A DNA stretch of 64,000 nt from Bacteroidales bacterium (lineage in GTDB: Bacteria; Bacteroidota; Bacteroidia; Bacteroidales; UBA932): positions 1 through 64,000 of the forward strand of contig JAFUWW010000010.1 in the NCBI GenBank assembly GCA_017471085.1. The letters are read 5' to 3'. The notes beneath the pieces were generated by a model. That model was not told where the DNA came from, searched no databases, and worked only from the letters and a program-made list of their open reading frames with translations. The position numbers were made by a program, and so were the translations under genes. Numbering within the stretch: position 1 is the stretch's first letter; each line of letters opens with the position of its first letter. Positions 53,322-60,986 of the stretch are shown one piece after another.

Positions 53322-56240
53322 ATGAAGAAAGCTTTGCTTATTGCGTTGCTGCTGCTGGGATGCTCATGGGCGGCACGGTCCCAGGTGGTCATTATCGGCG
53401 GGAGCAATTTTACGGGGCAGTTGAGTACGGTGAATGTGGAGGTGCTGGATTCCCTCACCCGGGAACCCATCCCCTTCGCTTCCGTGTACGTGATTCCCCG
53501 GCGGGATACCACCATCACCAATTTCACCCTCACCGATACCGAAGGCAAGGCAAAACTGGACGAAGTCCCTTACGGAAATTATACCTTCTTCGTGGAGATG
53601 CTGGGCTATAAGACCGTCCGGAAGGTGCGGAACATCCATGACAGGCGGGTGGACATGGGCAAAGTGCTGCTGCAGGAAGACCCGCAGTACATTGAGGCGG
53701 CCACCGTCAGCGATGTGGGGAATCCCATCACCATCAAGAAAGACACCATTGAGTTTAACGCGGCCTCCTATCGCGTGGGCTCCAATGCCGTGCTCCGGGA
53801 CCTGGTGAAACGCATGCCGGGCATCGAAATCACCAGCGAAGGTACCGTGAAGATGAACGGGCAGGCGATTGACAAAATTACCCTGGGCGGCCGGACATTC
53901 TTCTTTGACGACCAGGCCATGGCCCTGAACAACCTGCCCGCCCAGATGGTGGACAAGATCCGGATCATCGACCGGGATTCGGAGCAGAAAAGGGCCACCG
54001 GCATCGATGACGGCCAGCGGGAAAAGATCATGGACGTGGTGGTGAAAAAGGAGTATGAGAAGGGCTGGTTCGGCAATCTGGGCTTGAAAGCGGGTGCCAC
54101 CCTGGCCGCCGGAAAAACGGATGATCCGCTTCGGGACAACAGGGGCCTGCTGTACAACGGCAACGCGATGTTGTCCGGCTATACGGAGAAAGACCAGGTC
54201 ACGGTCATTGCCAATGGCGGCAATGTGGTGGACGATGCGGGAAGTGTAGTGGTTGTGTATTCCTTGGAAGATGCCGGGCTGGATCTGTCCGACCTGTCCG
54301 CGTTGACAGCCGGGGCCGGGCTTACCTCCCAGGCACAAATAGGCGTGAATGCCAACACCTCCCGCATCCAGGATACGGAAACCACGGCGATGGTAAACTA
54401 CAATTACCGGGACAACCTGGGCGGCAGCCGCACCTACCGGACCACTTTCCAGGATACGGGCAATCTGCTCGGGGAATCCACCGCCGACAGCCACAGTTTC
54501 GGTGGTACCTTCCGCACCAGCCTGGAATTCAAGAAGGAAAAAGGAAAACTCTGGTTCAATATCACCCCGGGTTTCTCGTATTCCAACAACCAGGGATTCT
54601 CCGGCGGCACCTCCAGCACGGCCGATGAGAGCGGCGCGGTGCTCAACCGTTCGGAGCGGTCGTCCCATTCGCTTTCCCATAACGCCCAGGGCAGTTTGAA
54701 CTCCTCCTTCACGCTGCGTGAGATAGGCGGAAACCCGCGTCGTTCCCTTCGTCTGTCGCTGCAGGGTTCCTATGGCGGCGGCACCGGCAGCAGCGAGGAA
54801 AGTTCCAGTACGCTGTTCGGGGGTGCGCCGCTGTTGAAGGATATCGGCTACGCCACCCGTCAGGCATCGGCCAATGCCAGCGTGGGGCTGGTGTATGCCG
54901 AGCCGCTGGGAGAAAAGCTCATCCTGACGGTGAATCCTTCGTTCAACTACCGTTTCTCCGACAGCAACCGCGACGCCGACGACCGCATCACCCACCGGGA
55001 CGACTATTATTCCTCCTTCTCCCGTGTCCGTTATCTCACCTACGGGCTCAATTCCTATATCCAGTACAATTATACGCAGGGAGCATCCCTGACGGCCGGT
55101 TTTACAGGGAATCTGCAGGAGCAGGTGACCCATTCCCGCAGTTACGGCAACCAGACCGATGCCGGCGAGGGAGAATGGCTGCTGAACCTGGGCCCCAGGA
55201 TTTCCTGGAACTACTATAAGAACAATACCAACGCGACAGTCTCCATCAACAGCAATACCGGCCGGCCTTCCCAGACGCTGATGCTGCCCACCCTGAACCT
55301 GGCCGATCCCACCCGGCTCAGCACCGGCAACATCTATCTGAAGCCTACCTTCAACATGACGCCCCTTGTCTCCTGGAACCGTTCCAACCCCGGAAAGATG
55401 TCTTCCCTGTTCCTGCAACTGTTTGGTTCGTTTGTCCAGCGCACGACAACGTATGCCCGCTGGTACGACAAGGAGGGGGTGATGTCGTCGGTCCCCGTGA
55501 ATGCGAAGACGCCTTCCATGTCCATTTCCTTATCGACCGGATACACCTTCCCGCTGGACAGCAAGCGGGTCTGGACCCTGAGCCTGAACGGCAGCGGTTC
55601 CTATTCGCAGGGCGCCAGCTTCCGGGCAACGGGAGCCCCGGCATCCCTCTCCAGGGAGCATTTTGACTATTATGCTTTCATGGCCGATTTCTGGGGAGAC
55701 AGCAACGGGGAGCGTTTCTACAGTGGGGCCAGCGGATTCCAGGAACAGATTACCCGCACAGTTTCCGCCCGCCTGGGCGGATATGTGAGGCTGAACCTGG
55801 AACGTTTCCACGGTTATTTCAGGGTAAATACCTCTCCCAGTTATACCAGCGTTACCCAATATTCGGGAGAATCGCCGTTCACCGTAGACAGCCGCCTGAG
55901 CCTGGAGATGCATTACAATACGGTCAGCGACTTTGAATTCAGTACAGACCTGTCCTACCGCTTCTATCATGGCTATGCCCCGGGCTACGGCGACCCGGAG
56001 TGGCAGTGGAACTTCTCCGTGAACAAGAGCATCGGGGCATTTGTGCTCAGCTTCTCGGTGCACGACATCCTGAACCAGACCAGGAACCTGCACCGGAGCA
56101 CGACGGCCAACTATGTAGAAGACAGTTACGGCCTGGTGATGGGCCGATACGGACTCTTCGGGGTCAAATGGAATTTCGGCAAGATGAATTCGGCCCAGTC
56201 CCGCCGGGCCTCCAACGCCAGTTTCAATATGATGTTCTGA
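53322..56240 (+). CDS. Outer-membrane beta-barrel protein with CarboxypepD_reg-like N-terminus
   Basis: 972 residues from MKKALLIALLLLGCSWAARSQ, a signal peptide. After a carboxypeptidase-regulatory-like domain (VNVEVLDSLTREPIPFASVYVIPRRDTTITNF) comes the plug-like KRMPGIEITSEGTVKMNGQAIDKITLGGRTFF, then a large barrel of about 700 residues rich in aromatic beta strands, ending in a Phe (FNMMF). Member of the family of TonB-receptor-like outer-membrane proteins that lack a clear TonB box. Probable receptor or porin. Lies downstream of the ECF/anti-sigma pair; coupled regulation is plausible but its own promoter is present. Overlaps the convergent dapF end by 17 bases. Confidence 0.8.
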   Translation: MKKALLIALLLLGCSWAARSQVVIIGGSNFTGQLSTVNVEVLDSLTREPIPFASVYVIPRRDTTITNFTLTDTEGKAKLDEVPYGNYTFFVEMLGYKTVRKVRNIHDRRVDMGKVLLQEDPQYIEAATVSDVGNPITIKKDTIEFNAASYRVGSNAVLRDLVKRMPGIEITSEGTVKMNGQAIDKITLGGRTFFFDDQAMALNNLPAQMVDKIRIIDRDSEQKRATGIDDGQREKIMDVVVKKEYEKGWFGNLGLKAGATLAAGKTDDPLRDNRGLLYNGNAMLSGYTEKDQVTVIANGGNVVDDAGSVVVVYSLEDAGLDLSDLSALTAGAGLTSQAQIGVNANTSRIQDTETTAMVNYNYRDNLGGSRTYRTTFQDTGNLLGESTADSHSFGGTFRTSLEFKKEKGKLWFNITPGFSYSNNQGFSGGTSSTADESGAVLNRSERSSHSLSHNAQGSLNSSFTLREIGGNPRRSLRLSLQGSYGGGTGSSEESSSTLFGGAPLLKDIGYATRQASANASVGLVYAEPLGEKLILTVNPSFNYRFSDSNRDADDRITHRDDYYSSFSRVRYLTYGLNSYIQYNYTQGASLTAGFTGNLQEQVTHSRSYGNQTDAGEGEWLLNLGPRISWNYYKNNTNATVSINSNTGRPSQTLMLPTLNLADPTRLSTGNIYLKPTFNMTPLVSWNRSNPGKMSSLFLQLFGSFVQRTTTYARWYDKEGVMSSVPVNAKTPSMSISLSTGYTFPLDSKRVWTLSLNGSGSYSQGASFRATGAPASLSREHFDYYAFMADFWGDSNGERFYSGASGFQEQITRTVSARLGGYVRLNLERFHGYFRVNTSPSYTSVTQYSGESPFTVDSRLSLEMHYNTVSDFEFSTDLSYRFYHGYAPGYGDPEWQWNFSVNKSIGAFVLSFSVHDILNQTRNLHRSTTANYVEDSYGLVMGRYGLFGVKWNFGKMNSAQSRRASNASFNMMF

Positions 56241-57129
56241 CGCACTCGGCCGGACCGGTGAGGTAAACCTCCGTGAAGCTGTTCTCGCCGGGCAGGAAGT
56301 CTACGGACAGCCAGTCGCCCCGACGGCATTGCAAACGATATCTTATCGTTTGCAATGCCACAGTATCTTCGACAGACTGGGGGCCTAATCCCCCAGACCC
56401 CCTGTGTCGCTCCGCTCCGAGGGGGCTCGTTTGTGATGCGGGAATACCTTTGCAGTAGGCTGCGATAGCGCTGGCCGTGAGGCCGGTGCCGCAGGCGAGG
56501 GTTTCCCCTTCCACGCCTTTCTCGAAAGTCCGTACTTTCAGGCCTTCCGGGGTGGGCTGCACAAAATTCACATTGGTGCCTTCCGGGGCGAATTCCTTGT
56601 CCCAGCGCAGAACAGGGCCCTCTTTCTCGATGTCGATGCCGTCGACATCGGCCACGAACCGTACCAGGTGCCGCGTGCCGGTGTTCAGGAAATACCCGCC
56701 TTTAGCCGCTGCAATTCCCTGGACGTCGATCATTTTCAGCCGCACAATCCATTGGGATTCTCCGGCTGAAGTTTCCCTCCCGGAAACATTTGCCGGAGGT
56801 CTGGAGAGGATGGTGGCGGTGTGCAGGCCGTCCGGGGCACGGAAGAGGCAGGCGCCGGAGGCGGGCACCAGGCCCAGCATGTCGGCAAAAGCCACGATGC
56901 AGCGGCCGCCGTTGCCGCACATCATTCCGCCGGAGCCGTCCGGGTTGTAGAATTCCATACAGAAATCGGTCTCGGGGTCTGTTCCAAGGATCATGAGTCC
57001 GTCGGTCTTGTACTGCTTGCACAGCGCGCCAATCCGCTCTGGCTGCCTGTAGGCGGAGACATCGGCCTCCCGGCCGTCCAGGACCACGAAATCGTTCCCG
57101 GCCCCGGAAAATTTGTAAATCTTTTCCAT
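56224..57129 (-). CDS. dapF: Diaminopimelate epimerase with in-frame repeat insertion
   Basis: 301 residues from MEKIYKFSGAGNDFVVLDG. Converts LL- to meso-diaminopimelate. The two catalytic cysteines are Cys71 (MMCGNGGRC) and Cys213 (LACGTGLTASA). Usual length is about 265-275. Residues roughly 231-260 (ASQTSPLGAERHRGSGGLGP, then QSVEDTVALQ) have no counterpart in the family and are encoded by hairpins at 56326-56440. After the insert the protein resumes normally with RYRLQCRRGDWLSVDFLPGE. A TATTTTTG box lies 8 bases upstream of the ATG. Confidence 0.93.
   Translation of the reverse strand: MEKIYKFSGAGNDFVVLDGREADVSAYRQPERIGALCKQYKTDGLMILGTDPETDFCMEFYNPDGSGGMMCGNGGRCIVAFADMLGLVPASGACLFRAPDGLHTATILSRPPANVSGRETSAGESQWIVRLKMIDVQGIAAAKGGYFLNTGTRHLVRFVADVDGIDIEKEGPVLRWDKEFAPEGTNVNFVQPTPEGLKVRTFEKGVEGETLACGTGLTASAIAAYCKGIPASQTSPLGAERHRGSGGLGPQSVEDTVALQTIRYRLQCRRGDWLSVDFLPGENSFTEVYLTGPAECVRTSY
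56326..56425. repeat. Palindromes inside dapF
   Basis: Perfect 15-base inverted repeat GCATTGCAAACGATA (56326) / TATCGTTTGCAATGC (56344) with loop TCT; CTGGGGG / CCCCCAG around CCTAAT at 56377-56396; CCCCCT / AGGGGG at 56398-56425 enclosing GTGTCGCTCCGCTCC. The second and third look like a mobile GC-rich repeat; the first includes native codons in one arm. Confidence 0.8.
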
Positions 57130-57279
57130 CCGGCTGCAAAAATAGCAAAAAATCCCCATTCCCGGATACCGCATGTCCCGGGAAGTTTAATAATAAACGG
57201 AACCTGCTGAGATGGTGGATATTACGAATAGATTGATTATCTTTGCGAAAACGCTTGCGACATGAGGTGGAACTGGACG

Positions 57280-57304
57280 AAAAAAGGGACATTCCTCAGT
57301 CCCT
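57280..57304 (-). terminator. Rho-independent terminator of the DUF4252 operon
   Basis: Minus strand AGGGAC, loop TGAGGAAT, GTCCCT, followed by TTTTTT. It lies about 30 bases after the stop of the last DUF4252 gene. Confidence 0.85.
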
Positions 57305-57332
57305 CTTTGAGATTCCTGAATAGCTGCAAGGT

Positions 57333-57818
57333 CTATTCGGCGGCTGCCTGGGCCATGATTTCTTCCAGTTGGGCGCGGTCCATGGTGCCGTCGATGGAGA
57401 TGAAGGCGGTTTCGCCCTGTTCCTGGGCCAGCAGCACCAGGGATGTGACGGTTTTTTCGTCCCCCACGGTATAGATGCGGGCTACCTCACCATTGTCCTT
57501 GGCCTCCATCAGCAGTTCGTATTTCCCTTTGTCGATGTACTTGCGCACGTCGGCATAAAGGTCTGCGCCGATTTTCGGGTCCGTGGCATTGAGCACGTAG
57601 AAGCCGGTCATGGATTTGATGATGGGGGCGAAGTTGATGCTTTCGTCCTGGAATTCCACATCCGGAATCTTGCCGATCATGCGGAACATGGCGGGGGAGA
57701 TGTACACGGCTTCCATGCCGGGAAGGTCGGAGTACTTGTTGTAGAGGTCGCGCCCGTTCTGGGCAAAGGCTGTCACGCAGAGGGTGACAAGGATTAATAT
57801 GGTAAATAACTTTTTCAT
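57333..57818 (-). CDS. DUF4252 secreted protein 2 (module 2)
   Basis: 161 residues with signal peptide MKKLFTILILVTLCVTAFAQ. Matches the DUF4252 family: FRMIGKIPDVEFQ, INFAPIIKSMTGFYVLNATD, YELLMEAKDNGEVARIYTVGDEKTVTSLVLLAQEQGETAFISIDG compressed here. Members are periplasmic and associated with ECF sigma factors. The ATG overlaps the anti-sigma-like gene by 4 bases. Last gene before the terminator. Confidence 0.85.
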   Translation of the reverse strand: MKKLFTILILVTLCVTAFAQNGRDLYNKYSDLPGMEAVYISPAMFRMIGKIPDVEFQDESINFAPIIKSMTGFYVLNATDPKIGADLYADVRKYIDKGKYELLMEAKDNGEVARIYTVGDEKTVTSLVLLAQEQGETAFISIDGTMDRAQLEEIMAQAAAE

Positions 57819-58156
57819 TTCCAATAATTTAATTTGTCGATAGCGAATTGGGCTTCCGTAAGGTAATCGGCCCCTTTTGAGATGGTTCCGGACATTTTCC
57901 CCAGGGCTTTCTCCACGGCGGCATAGGCCTCGTAGGGGTCGGAGAAAGTATCGCGCGGCTGCCGGACGCCCAGATATCCGGAAACCCCCACTCCGATGAG
58001 GAGGGCTGCAGCGGCGGCTATCGGCCAAACGCTGGCCGGACGGTCCGGCGCAGGAAGGCGGACTTCCAGGTCCTCCGGAACGGAGATGCTTTCATCGGCG
58101 CCGATCCGTTCCAGGTCATCGGCACTGAGCCGGGTTATTTCATCGAGAGGTTTCAT
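57815..58156 (-). CDS. Putative anti-sigma factor, short (module 2)
   Basis: 113 residues. Acidic N-terminal cytoplasmic region (LSADDLERIGADESISVPEDLEVRLP), one membrane helix (VWPIAAAAALLIGVGVSGYLGV) and a short periplasmic helix. It overlaps the sigma-factor gene by 17 bases and the DUF4252 gene by 4. Topology and position argue for an anti-sigma factor; no family motif seen. Confidence 0.65.
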   Translation of the reverse strand: MKPLDEITRLSADDLERIGADESISVPEDLEVRLPAPDRPASVWPIAAAAALLIGVGVSGYLGVRQPRDTFSDPYEAYAAVEKALGKMSGTISKGADYLTEAQFAIDKLNYWK

Positions 58157-58625
58157 ACCATTCTTTCAGTTTTTTCCGCGCCAGGCTCACCTGGACCCGG
58201 ATGTTGAGGCCGCTGAGGCCTGTCACTTGCTGGATCTGCTCGTAGGAGAGTCCGTGTAAGAGTCGGAGCGTGAGGAGTTTCCGCTGTCCGGGAGGGAGTT
58301 TTCCGATGGCTTCGTACAGCCCTTTCACGCTCTCTTTCAGGATCAGGTCGTCGTCCGGCGGCGCCTTTCCGGGGGAACTGTCGTCCAGGGGTTCCGCGTA
58401 CTGCCTTCGCCGGATGCGGTCGATGCAGAGGTTCCTCAGGAGCATCGCCCCGTAGGCCGATGGCTGCCGGATCAGGTCCAGGTGGTCCCGCAGGTTCCAT
58501 AATTTGAGGTAGAGGTCCTGCACGGCATCCTTTGCATCGTCCCGGTCTTCCAGCAGGAAGAAGGCGATACGGTAAAAGCGTTCCTGCAGGGGGATCCACT
58601 CGGTATGGAACTGCTGCGCGGTCAT
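58140..58625 (-). CDS. ECF-type RNA polymerase sigma factor (module 2)
   Basis: 161 residues from MTAQQFHTEWIPLQERFYRI. Region 2 EDRDDAKDAVQDLYLKLWNLRDHLD and AMLLRNLCIDRIRRRQYAEP; region 4 KLPPGQRKLLTLRLLHGLSY, EQIQQVTGLSGLNIRVQVSLARKKL. The start overlaps the upstream DUF4252 gene by 4 bases. The gene order DUF4252, sigma, anti-sigma, DUF4252 recurs in Bacteroidales. Confidence 0.9.
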   Translation of the reverse strand: MTAQQFHTEWIPLQERFYRIAFFLLEDRDDAKDAVQDLYLKLWNLRDHLDLIRQPSAYGAMLLRNLCIDRIRRRQYAEPLDDSSPGKAPPDDDLILKESVKGLYEAIGKLPPGQRKLLTLRLLHGLSYEQIQQVTGLSGLNIRVQVSLARKKLKEWYETSR

Positions 58626-59110
58626 TCGGCCATCTCCATGAGTTTCCCGAGATGCTCCAGGTCGATGCTGCCGCGGGTGCAGATGAGCGCTCCGTCGCCG
58701 CTGTAGAGGATGCAGTCGCGGATGGTGCCTCCCTTGTCGACCCCGTAGATGCGAAGGTTCTCGCCGTTGTCCTTGGCCTCCAGGATCAGCTCCATGCCCT
58801 GGAGTATTTTCTCCAGTTCGCGGCAAAACCGTTCTTTGACGCCCGCGGCGGTATTCTCGAAGTCCACGATCGTGATTTTGCGGATTCCGCTGAAGGCGGA
58901 GAGCGCGGCCCGGTCTTCCTCGTCCAGGTCACCGCCGGAGACGGCGGCTATTTTGATCAGGCTCAGGCCGACGCGGCCGAGTGTGACAACTTCGAAGCCT
59001 TCGGCGTTCTTGTACTTGTTCGCCAAAGATTCCACTTTGGCGGGTTTCCCGGCCCAGGCGCACCCCAGTGTGCCAAGGACCATGATGAGTGTGATTAATG
59101 CTTTTTTCAT
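58622..59110 (-). CDS. DUF4252 secreted protein 1 (module 2)
   Basis: 162 residues with signal peptide MKKALITLIMVLGTLGCAWA. Shares with protein 2 the block LILEAKDNGENLRIYGVDKGGTIRDCILYS and the end RGSIDLEHLGKLMEMAE versus DGTMDRAQLEEIMAQAAAE, so the two are diverged duplicates on either side of the sigma/anti-sigma pair. First gene of the operon, with a TATTTTTG box at 59182-59175. Confidence 0.85.
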   Translation of the reverse strand: MKKALITLIMVLGTLGCAWAGKPAKVESLANKYKNAEGFEVVTLGRVGLSLIKIAAVSGGDLDEEDRAALSAFSGIRKITIVDFENTAAGVKERFCRELEKILQGMELILEAKDNGENLRIYGVDKGGTIRDCILYSGDGALICTRGSIDLEHLGKLMEMAE

Positions 59111-59174
59111 CGTTTCAACTGACCGGTCGCATCCATAAGACGCACCTTCCGGGAAAATGTTAAAGCCTGTTGGC

Positions 59175-59205
59175 AAAAATAGTGAAAAATGTTTCATATC
59201 TTTGC
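59175..59205. promoter_or_regulatory. Divergent -7 boxes for dapA and the DUF4252 operon
   Basis: TATCTTTG at 59198-59205 faces dapA (27 bases before its ATG). TATTTTTG on the minus strand at 59182-59175 faces the DUF4252 gene. Neither has a clear TTTG at 19-21 bases, and the two boxes are only 15 bases apart, so the two promoters would compete. Confidence 0.45.
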
Positions 59206-59232
59206 ATAAGTGTATTTAAGTTGGTTCCCGAT

Positions 59233-60111
59233 ATGGACACAAATGTATTCAAAGGCTGCGGCACAGCCATGTTCACTCCTTTCAAGGAAGGCGGCATAGA
59301 TGTGGAGGCGCTCGCCGCGACTGCGCGCCGTCAGGTGGCTGCCGGTATCGATTTCCTGGTCCCCCTGGGCACCACCGGGGAAACCCCCACCCTTTCGGAT
59401 GAGGAGAAACTCCTGGTCTACAGGACCGTGCGCTCCAATGCCGGCGGCCTTCCGGTAGTGGTGGGCGTAGGCTCCAACAGCGTGGCAGGCACCCTTGCCA
59501 ACATGAAACTGCTGGAAGAGGCCGATGCCTTCCTGGTGGTGGTTCCGTTCTACAACAAGCCCCCGCAGCGGGGTATCTATACCTATTTCAAGACCATTGC
59601 CGGGGCTACCGCCAAACCGGTGATCCTGTACAATGTACCCGGACGCACCGGTTCCAACTGCGAGGCGGAAACCACCCTGGCGCTGGCCCAGGATGTTCCC
59701 AATATCGTGGCCGTGAAGGAAGCCTCCGGCAAGCTGGAGCAGATCCGCACCATCCTGGCCAGACGTCCGGCGGGCTTCAGCGTGCTCTCCGGCAACGATG
59801 ACGACACCCTCACCCTCATGAAAGACGGGGCCGACGGCGTGGTGTCGGTGGCGTCCAACGTTTGCCCGCAGGAGATGGCCTCCTTCGTGCATGCCGCCTC
59901 TGATGGAAACTGGACGGAAGCATCGGCCCTGGATGAACGGCTGCACCCGCTGTTCGAAGCCCTTTTCGTGGAGCCGAATCCCATTCCCGGGAAGGCGGCC
60001 ATGGCGCAGCTGGGCCTGATGGATAACACCCTCCGGCTGCCGCTGGTGCCCGCCCTGGACACGACAGAAACCCTCATGCAAAACGTTCTGGACGAATTAT
60101 GGAAGAAATAA
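59233..60111 (+). CDS. dapA: 4-hydroxy-tetrahydrodipicolinate synthase
   Basis: 292 residues from MDTNVFKGCGTAMFTPF. Condenses aspartate semialdehyde with pyruvate. Schiff-base Lys162 in AVKEASGKL, Tyr133 in ILYNVPGRTG with Arg138, and LVPLGTTGETPTL. Overlaps dapD by 13 bases, so the first two genes of the lysine cluster are coupled. Confidence 0.96.
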   Translation: MDTNVFKGCGTAMFTPFKEGGIDVEALAATARRQVAAGIDFLVPLGTTGETPTLSDEEKLLVYRTVRSNAGGLPVVVGVGSNSVAGTLANMKLLEEADAFLVVVPFYNKPPQRGIYTYFKTIAGATAKPVILYNVPGRTGSNCEAETTLALAQDVPNIVAVKEASGKLEQIRTILARRPAGFSVLSGNDDDTLTLMKDGADGVVSVASNVCPQEMASFVHAASDGNWTEASALDERLHPLFEALFVEPNPIPGKAAMAQLGLMDNTLRLPLVPALDTTETLMQNVLDELWKK

Positions 60112-60878
60112 ATTTACAGAGATTCAACGAAGTAATGGATGCCCTTGAGCGGGGCGAAGTCCGAGTGGCCGAAAAGGTGGACGGAGAGTGGAAGGTGAAC
60201 AAGTGGGTGAAAGAGGTGATTCTCTCCGGCTTCAGGCTGGGAGCCATCAAGGATATGTCCCAGGGGCAGTTCCCTTATTTTGACAAGGATACATTCCCCG
60301 TGCGGGGGTTCACCGAGGCCAACGGGGTCCGCATCGTCCCCGGCGGCAGCAGCATCCGGCGCGGGGCTTATCTGGCTCCCGGCAGCATCGTGATGCCCCC
60401 GGCGTATGTGAACGTGGGTGCCTATGTGGGCGAGGGGACGATGGTGGACAGCCACGTTACCATCGGCTCGTGCGCCCAGGTGGGAAAGCATATCCATATC
60501 TCGGCATCGACCCAAATCGGGGGTGTGCTGGAACCTGCCGGTGCGCTGCCTACCATCATCGAGGACGGTGCTTTCGTGGGCGGAAACTGCGGCATTTACG
60601 AAGGGACGGTCGTCCAGGAAGGGGCCGTGATTGCCTCCGGGGTCATCATTACCTCTTCCACGGCCATCTTCGACGCCACCACCGGTGAATTCATCCGCCG
60701 CAATGCCGACGGCCGGATCGTGGTGCCCCGCGGCGCCGTGGTGGTGAGCGGGTCCAAGCCCATCGTCCGAGACGGGAAGCCGCTGGAGAGCGGCGTGCAC
60801 CTGTACTGCCCGGTGATCGTGAAGTATCGCGACGAAAAGACTGCCGGCAGCGTTCACCTGGAAGACCTGCTGCGGTAG
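60099..60878 (+). CDS. dapD: Tetrahydrodipicolinate N-succinyltransferase
   Basis: 259 residues. Left-handed beta-helix acyltransferase: VRIVPGGSSIRRGAYLAPGSIVMPPAYVNVGAYVGEGTMVDSHVTIG compressed here, followed by IEDGAFVGGNCGIYEGTVVQEGAVI. N-terminal helical domain with KWVKEVILSGFRLGAIKDM. Presence of DapD and a DapE-like enzyme indicates the succinylase route to diaminopimelate, rather than the single-step DapL route common in Bacteroidetes. Confidence 0.93.
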   Translation: MEEINLQRFNEVMDALERGEVRVAEKVDGEWKVNKWVKEVILSGFRLGAIKDMSQGQFPYFDKDTFPVRGFTEANGVRIVPGGSSIRRGAYLAPGSIVMPPAYVNVGAYVGEGTMVDSHVTIGSCAQVGKHIHISASTQIGGVLEPAGALPTIIEDGAFVGGNCGIYEGTVVQEGAVIASGVIITSSTAIFDATTGEFIRRNADGRIVVPRGAVVVSGSKPIVRDGKPLESGVHLYCPVIVKYRDEKTAGSVHLEDLLR

Positions 60879-60897
60879 GCCTGCACGGGGGAGCCTT

Positions 60898-60964
60898 CGT
60901 CATACTGAACAGACCCCCGTCATTCTGAACGAACCCCCGTCATTCTGAACGAAGTGAAGAATCT
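60898..60964 (+). repeat. Three tandem GTCAT repeats between dapD and asd
   Basis: CGTCATACTGAACAGACCCC, CGTCATTCTGAACGAACCCC (20-base period), then CGTCATTCTGAACGAAG with TGAAGAATCT. The last unit is the widespread GTCATTCTGA...GAATCT dispersed repeat. Same opening GTCAT as the palindromes in rsmA, murB and dapE. Confidence 0.8.
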
Positions 60965-60986
60965 TAATCAATAAAACGGACTGATT

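Noticed and set aside
53364..55418. 684-codon minus-strand frame inside the barrel gene
   Set aside because: Antisense shadow of a gene with clear domain structure; no start context or motif.
57238..57474. TATCTTTG box on the plus strand at 57238-57245 followed by a 70-codon frame
   Set aside because: The frame is antisense to the DUF4252 gene and runs through its terminator; no TTTG partner. Chance match is likely, although a small antisense RNA cannot be excluded.
60898..60964. Possible CRISPR or attachment site in the dapD-asd gap
   Set aside because: Direct 20-base repeats of a widespread dispersed element; no spacers, integrase or mobile genes nearby.
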